From contig NZ_OY776488.1 in assembly GCF_963675635.1 (NCBI RefSeq), positions 723,740 to 787,739 on the forward strand: DNA of 64,000 nt. The letters are read 5' to 3'. The translations under genes and the position numbers were made by a program. Under the pieces are notes generated by a model. That model ran no database searches, was not told where the DNA came from, and was given only the letters and a program-made list of their open reading frames with translations. Source of the stretch: an uncultured Pseudodesulfovibrio sp. (GTDB taxonomy: Bacteria > Desulfobacterota > Desulfovibrionia > Desulfovibrionales > Desulfovibrionaceae). This document shows positions 49,811-59,982 of the stretch, piece after piece. Within the stretch, counting starts at the first letter, position 1. The number at the start of each line of letters is the position of its first letter.

Positions 49811-50743
49811 ATGAAGAAAAATCGCATGAAATGTGCGGCCATCGTTATTGCGTTGGCCGCCGTTTTCTTTTGTTCAACCTTGCGTTTCTCTGCAGTGGCA
49901 GAAGCGGAGGGAACGTGGCAGCCGTTGATTGAACAGTTGGTTGAAGACGGCTTTGAACGAAATCATGTGACGTATCTTTTTTCCAGTCCTGATCTGGAAT
50001 TCACACCAGAAATAATGGCTCGAAAAATGAATTCTCTATTGAATATCAAACTTTCTGCAGTGAAGCCGGAGGCTCCCAAACCTCCGGAAGTTATGGATCG
50101 GTACCTTAATCCTATTCTGATTGCCGGAGCGTATGCATTCTATCGTGAACATCGAGCCGATTTTGCTGTCATTGACAGACAGTATGGTGTTTCTGGAGAA
50201 CTGCTGACCGCAATTTTGCTCGTGGAGACGAGACTTGGGATGAATGTTGGTGATAATAATGCCTTCACTATACTGGCGAGTATGGCGTTGTCACGTGACT
50301 TTTCTCTTATTAAACCACACCTTGAGCGGACTGATGTTTCTGATGATATCATGAAATGGCTGGTTAAGCGGACGGAACAAAAATCGAGTTGGGCATACAA
50401 GGAACTCAAGGCATTGCTTCGATATGCCAAAGGTAACGGCCAGAATCCGCTTTCTATTCCCAGTTCAATCTATGGAGCCATTGGACAGTGCCAATTCATG
50501 CCGACCAGCGCCGAGCATTATGGCAGGGACGGTAGTGGCGACGGACGTGTGGATCTGTTTGAAACGCGTGACGCCCTGCACAGTATGGCAAACTTTATTG
50601 CCGAACACGGTTGGAAAAGCAGTCTGTCATCCGAGGCAAAACAAAAAGTGCTGTATCGTTATAACCATTCGGACAGTTATGCCATGACCATTCTTGCAGT
50701 TGCCGATAAGATCAGGAAAACAAAAGAGTTGTTTGGTGGCTAG
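49811..50743 (+). CDS. MltB-type lytic murein transglycosylase
   Basis: 310 residues from ATG 49811. The signal peptide MKKNRMKCAAIVIALAAVFF ends near AVAEA. SLT_2 domain: TYLFSSPDLEFTPEIMARKM, TAILLVETRLGMNVG with the catalytic Glu, ILASMALSRDF, GAIGQCQFMPTSAEHYGRDG and DLFETRDALHSMANFIAEHG. It cleaves peptidoglycan in the periplasm. Convergent with the glycosyltransferase gene. Confidence 0.93.
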   Translation: MKKNRMKCAAIVIALAAVFFCSTLRFSAVAEAEGTWQPLIEQLVEDGFERNHVTYLFSSPDLEFTPEIMARKMNSLLNIKLSAVKPEAPKPPEVMDRYLNPILIAGAYAFYREHRADFAVIDRQYGVSGELLTAILLVETRLGMNVGDNNAFTILASMALSRDFSLIKPHLERTDVSDDIMKWLVKRTEQKSSWAYKELKALLRYAKGNGQNPLSIPSSIYGAIGQCQFMPTSAEHYGRDGSGDGRVDLFETRDALHSMANFIAEHGWKSSLSSEAKQKVLYRYNHSDSYAMTILAVADKIRKTKELFGG

Positions 50744-50758
50744 CGCGAACGACCTTCA

Positions 50759-51868
50759 TTAATTTTCGTCGAGTAGGCTATGGTAGAGGTTGAGTGTCCT
50801 TTTTAGGAACTCTTCCAGAGTGAGTTGTGACATGGTTCGTTTCTGTGCTTCTAAAACCTCTTCGCGTAACTCGGATTTTTCAATCAGTAAGCTGATTGTC
50901 TGAGCAAGCCCTTCGACATCTTGAGGTTTGACCAGCATGGCAGGACTGACGAGATCGGGCATGACGCCAACATCTGTCGATACCAGGGGACGTCCTGCTG
51001 CCATGATTTCCAGAGCGGAGCGGGCAATTGCCTCAGACCAGAGAGATGCGACCACGCCGATGTCCAGTGCACTGATACAGGCGGCGATATCGTCACGTTT
51101 GCCACTGATATGGGTGATGTCACCTATAGAATAGTCATCAATGAGTTTTTGAATCTGGGAACTGGTCATGGCCGTTTCAAAGCCGATGAGGAAAAGTCGG
51201 ATGGAATCGTGTCCCTGTTCTCGCAAACGGGCTACGGCAGCGATTGTTTCCTTGTGTCCCTTGACCCGGTCAAAACGACCGAGTAGGCCGACTACGGTAT
51301 GGTCCTGAGTAAAACCGAACTCAGCCCGGACGCGCTCCCTGCCTTTTGGGTCAAAGTGAAATTTATCTGAATTCACGCCGCCATGGATAAGCCAAAGGCC
51401 TTTGCCGGGAGTACTCATTTTTTCCAGGAAAAAATCAGCCATACGGCGGTTGGTCACAACCACGCTGTCCGCGACATTTGCGTGCAGCCAGCGGTTGAAG
51501 ACATCATTTCTGGGTGGGCGTTGGTCGCCTCGGGTACGAACTAGCTTAAATCCGAAACCGAGGAGCTTGAGAAGTCCCCAGAGGAAAAAACCATCACCTC
51601 TGTGGCAGTTGATGATGTCAGGGCGGTGCGTCCGAAGCAGTTGTATGATATGCTTTGTGGCAGTGCAGAACCGGATCGGATTGGTGGTGTTCAGGTCGAC
51701 AGATATTGTTTTCAGACCCATGTCACGGGCCATTCCGTCGGGAACGGTTCCAGCCTGTGTCAGGACAACGACATCGTGACCGGCCTCAGCCAGAAGTTGG
51801 CTGAGAGTGAGCGCATACCATGCGGTTGCGTTGAACCAGCGAACATTGATAACTTGAAATATTTTCAT
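50759..51868 (-). CDS. Glycosyltransferase family 4 (GT-B)
   Basis: 369 residues. GT-B pattern: NVRWFNATAWYALTLSQLL near the N-terminus, VGLLGRFDRVKGHKETIAAV, and the C-terminal donor site SLWSEAIARSALEIMAAGRP followed by STDVGVMPDLV. It transfers a sugar from a nucleotide sugar, probably in lipopolysaccharide or other surface glycan synthesis. Divergent from the GT2 gene by 71 bases. Confidence 0.92.
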   Translation of the reverse strand: MKIFQVINVRWFNATAWYALTLSQLLAEAGHDVVVLTQAGTVPDGMARDMGLKTISVDLNTTNPIRFCTATKHIIQLLRTHRPDIINCHRGDGFFLWGLLKLLGFGFKLVRTRGDQRPPRNDVFNRWLHANVADSVVVTNRRMADFFLEKMSTPGKGLWLIHGGVNSDKFHFDPKGRERVRAEFGFTQDHTVVGLLGRFDRVKGHKETIAAVARLREQGHDSIRLFLIGFETAMTSSQIQKLIDDYSIGDITHISGKRDDIAACISALDIGVVASLWSEAIARSALEIMAAGRPLVSTDVGVMPDLVSPAMLVKPQDVEGLAQTISLLIEKSELREEVLEAQKRTMSQLTLEEFLKRTLNLYHSLLDEN

Positions 51869-51939
51869 AAAAATTGCCTATTGGGATGTTGGATTCACAA
51901 CATGACAGTTCATGGCATGGAACGCAAGGTCTTATATAT

Positions 51940-52800
51940 ATGGAAAATACGCTCGTATCTATCATTCTTCCTACCTATAATCGTGCTTCGTTTCTTGGAA
52001 AAGCTCTGGAATCGGTTTTGGCTCAAACCTATGTTCATTGGGAGTGCATTATTATCGATGATGGGTCTACTGATGACACGGTTGATGTCATAGCCCGGTA
52101 TGATGATTCTCGTTTTATCTATTTATATCAGGATAACCAGGGAGTATCCGGTGCGAGAAACTCGGGCATCAAGGTTTGCAATGGTGGCATTATGGCATTG
52201 CTTGATTCCGATGACGAATGGATGCCGGAAAAGCTAGCTACCCAGCTTGCCTATATGAAGAAGCACGGATACGAAATCTGCCAGACTGAAGAAATATGGT
52301 TTCGTGGTGGAAAACGTGTCAATCAACCTAAAAAATATGCCAAGCCCGAGGGATGGTTTTTTGAGGCTTCACTTGAGATGTGTCTCATCAGTCCATCCTG
52401 TACCATGTTCACGGAAAGAGCGTGGAATGATATTGGGCCATTTGATACGAACATGTCATCCTGTGAAGATTATGACATGTGGCTTCGGGCCTGCCTTCAA
52501 TATCCTGTTGGATTGGTCCGCGAGAATTTAACTGTTAAACATGGCGGCCGACCTGACCAATTGTCAGTCTGTGTGCCGTGTGCCGATCGTTATCGTATCC
52601 GTGCTTTGATGAAAATCCTGCAAAGTCATAAACTTGATGCAGAACAGCGGGATACAACCATGTCCTCGCTGCGAAGAAAGGTTGAGATTTATATGCAAGG
52701 GTGTGAAAAAAGAGGAAAAAACAACGAGGCAGATACTGTTTGGAATCTGTTTTGCATGGTGTGTGATGGGAAAAAAGTTCCCTTGAATACATTGTGTTAA
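51940..52800 (+). CDS. Glycosyltransferase family 2 (GT-A)
   Basis: 286 residues from ATG 51940 (MENTLVSIILPTYNRASFLG). The UDP-sugar site DDGSTDDT, the DXD-like LLDSDDEWMPEKLA, and the acidic CEDYDMWLRAC near 180 are the GT-A motifs. It likely works with the divergent GT4 in surface glycan synthesis. A small GGGG/CCCC hairpin at 52811-52826 follows it but has no T run. Confidence 0.9.
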   Translation: MENTLVSIILPTYNRASFLGKALESVLAQTYVHWECIIIDDGSTDDTVDVIARYDDSRFIYLYQDNQGVSGARNSGIKVCNGGIMALLDSDDEWMPEKLATQLAYMKKHGYEICQTEEIWFRGGKRVNQPKKYAKPEGWFFEASLEMCLISPSCTMFTERAWNDIGPFDTNMSSCEDYDMWLRACLQYPVGLVRENLTVKHGGRPDQLSVCVPCADRYRIRALMKILQSHKLDAEQRDTTMSSLRRKVEIYMQGCEKRGKNNEADTVWNLFCMVCDGKKVPLNTLC

Positions 52801-52863
52801 CAACGACATAAAGGGGTTGTCCCCTTGAATCATGGAATCGCTGTCAGAACGTGAGGTAAGTGC

Positions 52864-55521
52864 GTGCCGAGTATTGCCAAACTCATAGAAAATCTTCCCG
52901 AAGTCAGTCAGGCGAGACTGGTGGCCTCGGGCTATGGAATATGGGTTGCCTGGAAGGGCGAACTACACAATGCGGTGTCAAACACCTTTCAGGAATATGG
53001 AGCGTTATGTGTTGCCAGGCTGGAAGATCAGGCCTTGTGGTTTTGCAATACAGATGAAGTTTTCCGTGCTGTTGCACGTTTGCAGGTTTGGACTCGTGTC
53101 AATCCTACCCCTGTCTTCTGTCAGCTCGTCCCGCTGACGTTTCTGCTCGGCTATGATCTTGAATTCACGGTTTCGTTATCGGTGGAGCTTGATAGGCAGT
53201 CAATCACGGTTCCTGATGAGTTTGAATTGGTGGTTCATCCCAAGCTTAAAGACAAGGTCAACGCTGTTCAGGGGTTGAGCACCGAAAACATTGGCGGCGT
53301 CGACGGGCTTGCCAATGTGGAATGGCTCAAGCTCATGGCGGATCAGGGGTTGGACTATGAATCCATGCGGAAGTGGTATTTCATTATCAAGCCGTTGGGT
53401 AAGATGTCCGACAAGGATAGTATACTCGGATGGCGTGATTTTTCTGCAGAGATCGTTGAGCTTCTTCAGAGATTGGGGCTGAAATATATTTCTGATGTTA
53501 AAGAAGGGGCGCTCTTTTTCCCTCTGGATAATTTTCGGTTGTTGCGGTCTTTATGCACAGAGTTGCTTGGGCTTATCAAGTCGACCAAGGACGACGAAAG
53601 CAAACGATATTGGCCGATTGTCATGGCTGCGGTCTTGCAAGGTCCGTATCATTTTACGGCGGATCTCCCTAAAAAGGTCGGTCTTGATTGGAACCGGATG
53701 ACCCCGGATTTCCCTTACGTTCGATTCATGGACGGATTTCTCCTTTCCGAACGGTTTCGCGTGAATGAAGCTCGGTACGGCACAGAGCAGATCTCTCTCG
53801 ATTCGTGGTGTACCATTACGCTGAAAGAGGGGGGCGAGGATATTGGGTATGGCTCCATGCAGGTGTCATTGCCTAACGCGTTGGTGACGATGGAAGGTAC
53901 TGAATGCTATTATTGTGGTCTGAAAAACCATAACCCCAAAGATTGCCCTTCAAAAAGGATTGCCAAACCCCAACCTCAAGTCTGGCGGCAGCTTGCAAAG
54001 ACAGATATCCAAGACTTTTCCAGTGGGTTCGACCAGATCGACGCAGATGTTGATATGGAGAATTTCACGTCGAGTATATCGCATCTGATGAGTGCCAAAA
54101 AGAATCTGAAAAGCATCATGGCGCGAGCTGTGTTCGAGATCAATGTCCCCGGACAACTTAGAACGCTGAAACTTGTCTGGCGAAGCCGGGGCAAGGATTG
54201 GGTTGATGGCTTCAAGCAATTGGCCCCGGAAGAAGGTGAATTTGTCTGGGACGCCATGAGAGCTGTCGAGGATGGTGAACTGGAAAAGGCAGAACATCTC
54301 ATCAAGGAAGCACAGTCGGCGTCTCCGCGGAGTTATCAGCCGCATTCCTTATGGGGCTTCTGGTATATGGAGAAGGGTGACTTTAACCAGGCGTTGTTTC
54401 ATTGGCAGGAGGCCGAACGTCTGAGCTACTCGCCGTTGCAGCAAGGGAGTATGGCGTATCTTCAAGGGAGACTTCTGGAAGTCGAAGGGAGTCTCAAGGA
54501 TGCCATCAACCTTTACAAGCATGCCAATTCTCAGTCTCCGACGTGGTTGGAGCCGTCATACAGACAAGCGGTGTGTATGGTGAAGATGGGGTTCACGGGG
54601 CAGGCGATGGACTTATTTTTCGACCTTATCAGTCGGGATCCGAATGTATTCAATCGTATTCTGGTTGATCCGGAGCTTGATAGAGGTCGAGTTCAGCTTA
54701 TGAATGCCTTATGGGAGCAGTGGACACAGGCCGAAACGGCTGTGGAGTCCGTCCGCGTCAAGGTGAATGACCTTTCGACGGATATTTCCAAGCGCTTTAA
54801 TCAGGAGCATGGCTATTCGGAAATAGCCACTGAAGAACTGGAAAGGTTAAAGAAACTTGGGAAAACAAATAATTTTGTCGCGTACCAATTGTTTTTGCGG
54901 GGAACTGATAAGTTTGAATCTGCGTTGGATTTAGAAGTCAAACGCGAGATTAAACGTATCAATTCCAATATTGAATATCTTTCGGACCGGGTGCGGCGAA
55001 TTCAGAAGGAAGCCGCATGGTTTCCATTCCCCAAGTTGCTTTTGGAGTTCAACAAGGAATTCAACGCCTGTGTTGATAAGATAAACTGGATCAGTACACA
55101 GCATTTGAACGAGGCAGAAAACTTCCGAAAGTCTCTCCGGTTTGTAGAAGAGATTGAAGATCATATTGACAGCCTTCAGCGACGGCTTGTCACTCTACGC
55201 ATTATTCGTGATTCAACACTTTTTGTTCTGATGCTGGGCCGTAATTTCATATGGCTTGAACTCATCGGTCTTGGGCTCCTGTTGATTGGTATTCCTTCGC
55301 TTGTTTATTTTACCAGAGGCGTTCAGGGGAATTATCTCATCGATTTATTTAATGATCCAAGCAAACGGTGGGAAATATCAAAAGCGCTTATTGTTATTTT
55401 GAGTATTCTCTGCGTGGCTTCTGCTGCGATAAAAAGTGCCGTGACTTTTGATAAGAAGAAGCGGGAACTTTTTGATAAAATGGACGAAGAATATCGTCAG
55501 CGATCCCGCAAGCGATATTAA
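52864..55521 (+). CDS. 885-residue protein with CCHC zinc knuckle, TPR-like helices and C-terminal membrane segments
   Basis: GTG start with GAGG 8 bases upstream. N-terminal ~340 residues: beta-rich region with no recognised domain. Residues 348-361 (CYYCGLKNHNPKDC) fit C-x2-C-x4-H-x4-C exactly, the zinc knuckle of retroviral Gag and of RNA-binding proteins, followed by basic PSKR. About 470-620 are TPR-like (ALFHWQEAERLSYSPLQQGS, EPSYRQAVCMVKMGFTGQAM). About 620-790 are long helices, probably coiled coil. Two membrane segments lie at about 797-822 and 838-860, with a basic end RQRSRKRY. The protein would be held in the inner membrane with the knuckle and TPRs facing the cytoplasm. No family is recognised as a whole. 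Confidence 0.8.
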   Translation: MPSIAKLIENLPEVSQARLVASGYGIWVAWKGELHNAVSNTFQEYGALCVARLEDQALWFCNTDEVFRAVARLQVWTRVNPTPVFCQLVPLTFLLGYDLEFTVSLSVELDRQSITVPDEFELVVHPKLKDKVNAVQGLSTENIGGVDGLANVEWLKLMADQGLDYESMRKWYFIIKPLGKMSDKDSILGWRDFSAEIVELLQRLGLKYISDVKEGALFFPLDNFRLLRSLCTELLGLIKSTKDDESKRYWPIVMAAVLQGPYHFTADLPKKVGLDWNRMTPDFPYVRFMDGFLLSERFRVNEARYGTEQISLDSWCTITLKEGGEDIGYGSMQVSLPNALVTMEGTECYYCGLKNHNPKDCPSKRIAKPQPQVWRQLAKTDIQDFSSGFDQIDADVDMENFTSSISHLMSAKKNLKSIMARAVFEINVPGQLRTLKLVWRSRGKDWVDGFKQLAPEEGEFVWDAMRAVEDGELEKAEHLIKEAQSASPRSYQPHSLWGFWYMEKGDFNQALFHWQEAERLSYSPLQQGSMAYLQGRLLEVEGSLKDAINLYKHANSQSPTWLEPSYRQAVCMVKMGFTGQAMDLFFDLISRDPNVFNRILVDPELDRGRVQLMNALWEQWTQAETAVESVRVKVNDLSTDISKRFNQEHGYSEIATEELERLKKLGKTNNFVAYQLFLRGTDKFESALDLEVKREIKRINSNIEYLSDRVRRIQKEAAWFPFPKLLLEFNKEFNACVDKINWISTQHLNEAENFRKSLRFVEEIEDHIDSLQRRLVTLRIIRDSTLFVLMLGRNFIWLELIGLGLLLIGIPSLVYFTRGVQGNYLIDLFNDPSKRWEISKALIVILSILCVASAAIKSAVTFDKKKRELFDKMDEEYRQRSRKRY

Positions 55522-55599
55522 CACTGTCTGGTCCCTTCCTTCTTTTGTCTTTCCTCTTGTGTTGCAAATCTGTCTTTGTGCACGTACAGCCTGTTCATC

Positions 55600-56697
55600 A
55601 TGATTGAAGTTCAATTCACCAACGATCTGCTTGCCTGGTATGATGCCAGCAGGAGAGAATTGCCTTGGCGTCAAAACCCTGAGCCATACTCTGTCTGGGT
55701 ATCTGAAATCATGGCCCAGCAGACCCAGATTGACCGTGTAGTGAGATACTATGAACGGTGGATGGGACAGTACCCTGATGTCGGATCATTGGCCCGCGCT
55801 CATGAGGAAGATGTTCTCAAGCTGTGGGAGGGATTAGGGTATTATTCCCGTGCTCGGAACATGCTTAAGGCAGCAAATGTTATTGTCCAAGGTCATGGGG
55901 GCGAATTCCCGATGGATTATGCGGACATTCGCGGCTTGCCAGGTGTCGGTGAGTATACTGCCGGCGCTATTTGCAGCATAGCTTTCGGTCAATCAGAACC
56001 AGCTGTTGACGCCAATGTGCTTCGAGTTTTTGCCCGGTTGCTCGACTTGGAAGAGCCTGTTCGCGAAGCAAAAGGGCGCTCTCGGGTCGAGAAGCAGGTC
56101 CGTGCGCTTATTCCGAATGACAGGGCCGGTGATTTCAATCAGGCCGTCATGGAGTTGGGAGCATTGGTCTGCACCAAAAGCCCCAATTGTGAAGACTGTC
56201 CGGTTCAACAGTATTGCCGCGCTCAAGATGCCGGAACAGTCGCCCAGCGTCCTGTGTTGCCAGCCTCGAAAAAGACTGTTCGAATCACAATGGCGACCGG
56301 AGTCTTGGTGCATGAAGGGCGATTCCTTATTCAGAAACGTCAGCCCGATGATGTCTGGCCAGGTCTGTGGGAATTCCCGGGCGGGGGCATTGAGGAGGGG
56401 GAGACTCCAGAACAGGCGGTCGTACGTGAATATATGGAAGAGGTTGAACTGGCGGTAGAGCCGATACAAACGATTACGACCCTTGTATACACATACACCC
56501 GATATCGAGTGACCATGCATTGTCTTCTTTGTCGATTTGCCGAAGAACCACGCGAGCCTGTCTTCAACGAGGCCGTTGAAGGCGGATTCATGCTTCCTGC
56601 GGAGCTTGACTCCTACGCTTTTCCCTCAGGACATCGTCGTCTTGTTGAATTTATGAAAAATGACAAGACATTTGACGCGTTGTTTTCAGATATATAA
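55600..56697 (+). CDS. mutY: A/G-specific adenine glycosylase
   Basis: 365 residues from ATG 55600. Catalytic Glu in VWVSEIMAQQTQIDRV, helix-hairpin-helix GLPGVGEYTAGAI, catalytic Asp in AVDANVLRVFAR, 4Fe-4S cluster CTKSPNCEDCPVQQYC, and C-terminal NUDIX-like domain with GLWEFPGGGIEEGETPEQAV. It removes A opposite 8-oxoG. The NUDIX motif is close to the MutT box (GETPEQAVVREYMEEVEL), better kept than in most MutY. Confidence 0.96.
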   Translation: MIEVQFTNDLLAWYDASRRELPWRQNPEPYSVWVSEIMAQQTQIDRVVRYYERWMGQYPDVGSLARAHEEDVLKLWEGLGYYSRARNMLKAANVIVQGHGGEFPMDYADIRGLPGVGEYTAGAICSIAFGQSEPAVDANVLRVFARLLDLEEPVREAKGRSRVEKQVRALIPNDRAGDFNQAVMELGALVCTKSPNCEDCPVQQYCRAQDAGTVAQRPVLPASKKTVRITMATGVLVHEGRFLIQKRQPDDVWPGLWEFPGGGIEEGETPEQAVVREYMEEVELAVEPIQTITTLVYTYTRYRVTMHCLLCRFAEEPREPVFNEAVEGGFMLPAELDSYAFPSGHRRLVEFMKNDKTFDALFSDI

Positions 56698-56799
56698 ATA
56701 CTCTTTAAATCATCTATGGTTGCCTTAATCGGCACACCCTTTGCTTTTCTCCTTGCGGAGGTCTGTATACAGGCCAAAACTTTGACGCAGGAGTTCTGC

Positions 56800-57792
56800 A
56801 TGTCTTTTGGCAAGATCAACGAATATGCGGCCCAGATTGGTGGGCAGGGTAAGGATGGGATTCATTCAGGGGCGACCGAAGGGGAGCGTAATAAGCACCT
56901 TCAAGCCGCTTTTGACTCCCAGATGACCATGGCGCAAAGTCTTTTTGGAGAAGGGTCAGATTCATACGGGGAGGGGAGCGCTTCAAGTTCGTTCGACGTT
57001 TCCATGATCAATGATTCTTCGATGCTGGAAGCTTTGGCAACAATTACTCGGCTCATGCGTGATGAGGCTGATCTGCCGCTGCGTAAGGTTATGCCGGATG
57101 TAAGCCCCACAGCGGGACGTCCTTCAAATACTGATGTGTCAAAATCACCCGTGCACATTCCCGGCGAACTGTCTGCACAGTTCGAATCCGGTAAAAACGG
57201 GGTTTCTGCCATCGGCTATGATCGTGTGGGGGGGACGTCTTACGGGAAGTATCAGATTGCTTCTGAACCTGGTACCATGGATCGATTTCTCGCTTATCTC
57301 GACAAGAATGCGCCAGAATTGGGCGACCGTCTGCGTGAGGCCGGTCCGGCCAACACCGGTTCCAAGGAAGGGGCGATGCCGCTTGAGTGGCGCGCCATAG
57401 CAGCAGAATCACCTGTTCGATTTGAGAAGTTGCAGCATGATTTTATTGAAGGGGAAACCTACCAGCCTGCACGAAACATGATTCTTCAGCAGACTGGTCT
57501 TGATTTTAATAATGCTCCGCCTGCATTGCGTGAGGTCCTGTGGTCCACATCGGTTCAGCATGGTCCTACCGGAGCTGCGAAAATTTTCAACAAGGTCATT
57601 GATCGTTTTGTCGAAGGCGGTCGAGTGGTCGATTTTAACGCTTCTCTCATTGAAGGTGTTTACGACAGCAGAAAAGGACAGTTCGGCTCATCCTCAAAAC
57701 GGGTGCAGCAGTCTGTTGTCAGCAGGTTGAATTCCGAGAAATTATTGGCCCTCGACATGTTGGGGCAGACAAAACTCAACCGGATCGTATAA
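56800..57792 (+). CDS. Putative peptidoglycan-degrading protein (VgrG/tail-lysozyme-like domain)
   Basis: 330 residues from ATG 56800, with AGGAG 7 bases upstream. N-terminal ~125 residues low in structure. From about 128, FESGKNGVSAIGYDRVGGTS and YGKYQIASEPGTMDRFLAYL match a chitosanase/lysozyme-like domain also seen at the C-terminus of VgrG and in phage tail proteins; Glu in QFESG is a candidate acid. No Sec signal. No type VI or phage genes adjoin it, so its delivery is unknown. Confidence 0.7.
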   Translation: MSFGKINEYAAQIGGQGKDGIHSGATEGERNKHLQAAFDSQMTMAQSLFGEGSDSYGEGSASSSFDVSMINDSSMLEALATITRLMRDEADLPLRKVMPDVSPTAGRPSNTDVSKSPVHIPGELSAQFESGKNGVSAIGYDRVGGTSYGKYQIASEPGTMDRFLAYLDKNAPELGDRLREAGPANTGSKEGAMPLEWRAIAAESPVRFEKLQHDFIEGETYQPARNMILQQTGLDFNNAPPALREVLWSTSVQHGPTGAAKIFNKVIDRFVEGGRVVDFNASLIEGVYDSRKGQFGSSSKRVQQSVVSRLNSEKLLALDMLGQTKLNRIV

Positions 57793-57826
57793 ATGTCGGG
57801 GGGAGAGAGCGAGTTGGTCATAATTC

Positions 57827-57856
57827 AGGGGGCATGATATTCATGCCCCTTTTCTT
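57827..57856 (+). terminator. Terminator after putative muralytic gene
   Basis: Stem 57829-57837 with 57841-57849 (GGGGCATGA), loop of three, followed by TTTTCTTTT. Confidence 0.88.
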
Positions 57857-57980
57857 TTGTGATTCGAGTCGTCGGCTTATCAGGATCAGTCGATTCCCCT
57901 ATGAGTGATTTTCTGCTGAGCTGATCTGCTTTCAACGTGCCGTCACTCATACGGATCTGTTTTTCAATTTGTCGTAAAAA

Positions 57981-59009
57981 TCAGGCAAACGTCTCCTCGC
58001 CCATAACGATCTCTGAGTATTTATCCACCTGCGCCTCTGCCTGGGATAAGGTTTCAAAACAGGCAATATGCATGATCGCATCGCCCTTGTAGACCGATGG
58101 CAGGGATTGCGCTCCGATAATCACACCGCTTTTGGGTGAGATAAGGTCAAAAGAGGCTTTACTGAAAGGGTCATGTATCGTCCCGAGGATTTCTCCCTTT
58201 CGCACACGTTCTCCCAATTTGACCTTTGTTCGGAACAGACCGCTCGCAGGGGCTCTGCTCCATGTTCTGTCGTGGGCAACTTGGAGTGCAACCTTTCTGC
58301 GCCTGACTCCTTTTCTGGCTGACAGCATACCGAGTTTTTCCATGACTGCTGTGATGCCACGGACGCCTGCACGAATGGAAAATTCATCGAAAGAAAGTGC
58401 GCCGCCCGCTTCATACAGCAAGACCTTGATGCCACAGGTTTCGGCAGAGTAACGGAGTGAACCTTCAATCCCTTCTGTGTTCAAAGCCAGAGGTGCTCCA
58501 AACGCATCGGCCATGCTCAACACAATTTCATCCGTCATGTTTCCTCGGACTTGCGGGAGATTGTCTCTATGGTTTGAGCCTGTATGGAGGTCGATGCCGT
58601 ACTGGCACTTGGTCACAACGTTTTCGAACAAGACCTGGGCCAATTCTGATGCGAGCGAGCCTCCGGTTTTTCCCGGAAAAAAACGATTCAAATCTCGTCT
58701 GTCAGGTAAATACCGAGTATTGGCGATGAATCCGTAAATGTTAACAACCGGGATGGCATAGAGCGTTCCGGCAAGTTTTGATAGTCGTTTCAACCCGATT
58801 AAGCGGCGAACAATTTCAATACCGTTGAGTTCGTCTCCGTGAATAGCGGCAGAGACAAACAGGCTGGGACCATCACGACGTCCATGAAAGACGTGTACGG
58901 GCATGCCGGAGCCTTGTCTGAGATACGTGTCAGGCACAGGCAGCACCACAGTGGCCTGTGTGCCGGGTGCAATCGTCTGCCCTACGAGTTCTATTGGTAA
59001 TCGAGCCAT
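57981..59009 (-). CDS. AstE/AspA-family zinc deacylase
   Basis: 342 residues. Zinc site: His and Glu in AAIHGDELNGIEIVRRL, His in GIDLHTGSNHRDNLPQVRG; catalytic Glu in LLYEAGGALSFDEF. C-terminal ~100 residues beta-rich, biotinyl-like (ASGLFRTKVKLGERVRKGEI). Family members (aspartoacylase, succinylglutamate desuccinylase) remove acyl groups from amino acids. Here it lies next to rimK and a DUF785 protease, as in other gamma- and delta-proteobacteria, suggesting a role with poly- or oligo-glutamate chains. Confidence 0.92.
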   Translation of the reverse strand: MARLPIELVGQTIAPGTQATVVLPVPDTYLRQGSGMPVHVFHGRRDGPSLFVSAAIHGDELNGIEIVRRLIGLKRLSKLAGTLYAIPVVNIYGFIANTRYLPDRRDLNRFFPGKTGGSLASELAQVLFENVVTKCQYGIDLHTGSNHRDNLPQVRGNMTDEIVLSMADAFGAPLALNTEGIEGSLRYSAETCGIKVLLYEAGGALSFDEFSIRAGVRGITAVMEKLGMLSARKGVRRRKVALQVAHDRTWSRAPASGLFRTKVKLGERVRKGEILGTIHDPFSKASFDLISPKSGVIIGAQSLPSVYKGDAIMHIACFETLSQAEAQVDKYSEIVMGEETFA

Positions 59010-59076
59010 GACAAATCAATCCTCTTTTTCTGGAGAAAATGCGCTGGAACCGAGGCTCTGCGTAAAGAATTAGAGC

Positions 59077-59982
59077 TTAGCCCTTACCGCGAGTCTTGGT
59101 CTTACCCGGTTTGGCATTTTTTTCAATAAAACGGATAATTTTTGCAGCAACATTGATACCCGTTGCTTTCTCAATCCCTTCGAGACCCGGAGATGAATTG
59201 ACTTCCATGACAACTGGACCATGGTTTGATCTCAACAAATCAACACCACAAATGTTGAGTCCCATTATTTTTGCGGCTCTCACGGCGGTTGATCGTTCTT
59301 CGGGGGTAATCTTTACTTGAACGGCCGAACCCCCTCGATGGATATTTGAGCGAAATTCATCCTTGGATGCGGTTCGCTTCATGGCGGCGATGACCTTACC
59401 TCCGATGACAAAGCACCGAATGTCGGACCCTCTGGATTCCTTAATAAATTCCTGCACGAGAATGTTTGCTTTGAGTCCCTGGAAGGCCTGGATCACACTT
59501 TCGGCAGCCTGCCGGTTTTCCGCCAGGACAACGCCAATTCCCTGTGTGCCTTCGATGAGCTTTACAACCAGCGGCGCTCCGCCAACCATGTCGATCAGGT
59601 CGCCAGTGAACTTTGTGGAACTTGCAAAACCCGTCACGGGAAGACCAATACCTTTGCGTGACAAAAGTTGCAGACTACGGAGTTTGTCACGCGATCGTGT
59701 AATGGCGATGGATTCGTTGACACTGTAAACTTCCATCATTTCGAACTGTCGGACAACGGCTGTGCCAAAAAAAGTTATGGAAGCTCCGATTCGGGGAATG
59801 ACTGCATCGACATTTTCGACCTTAACCCCTTTGTAATGAATACTGGGATTGTGGGATGTAATGTTCATATAGCATCGAAGCGGGTCGATTACTTCAATGT
59901 CATGCCCTGCTTCAATTCCTGCTTGAACGAGTGCGTTGGTGGAGTAGAGGCTGCTCTTGCGCGACAAGATGACAATTTTCAT
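59077..59982 (-). CDS. rimK: RimK-type ATP-grasp ligase
   Basis: 301 residues, as for RimK. ATP-grasp core with [40 protein letters not shown], and [20 protein letters not shown] with metal ligands. RimK adds glutamates to the C-terminus of ribosomal protein S6 or to other acceptors. Its start overlaps the stop of the DUF785 gene by 4 bases (ATGA). Confidence 0.93.
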   Translation of the reverse strand: MKIVILSRKSSLYSTNALVQAGIEAGHDIEVIDPLRCYMNITSHNPSIHYKGVKVENVDAVIPRIGASITFFGTAVVRQFEMMEVYSVNESIAITRSRDKLRSLQLLSRKGIGLPVTGFASSTKFTGDLIDMVGGAPLVVKLIEGTQGIGVVLAENRQAAESVIQAFQGLKANILVQEFIKESRGSDIRCFVIGGKVIAAMKRTASKDEFRSNIHRGGSAVQVKITPEERSTAVRAAKIMGLNICGVDLLRSNHGPVVMEVNSSPGLEGIEKATGINVAAKIIRFIEKNAKPGKTKTRGKG

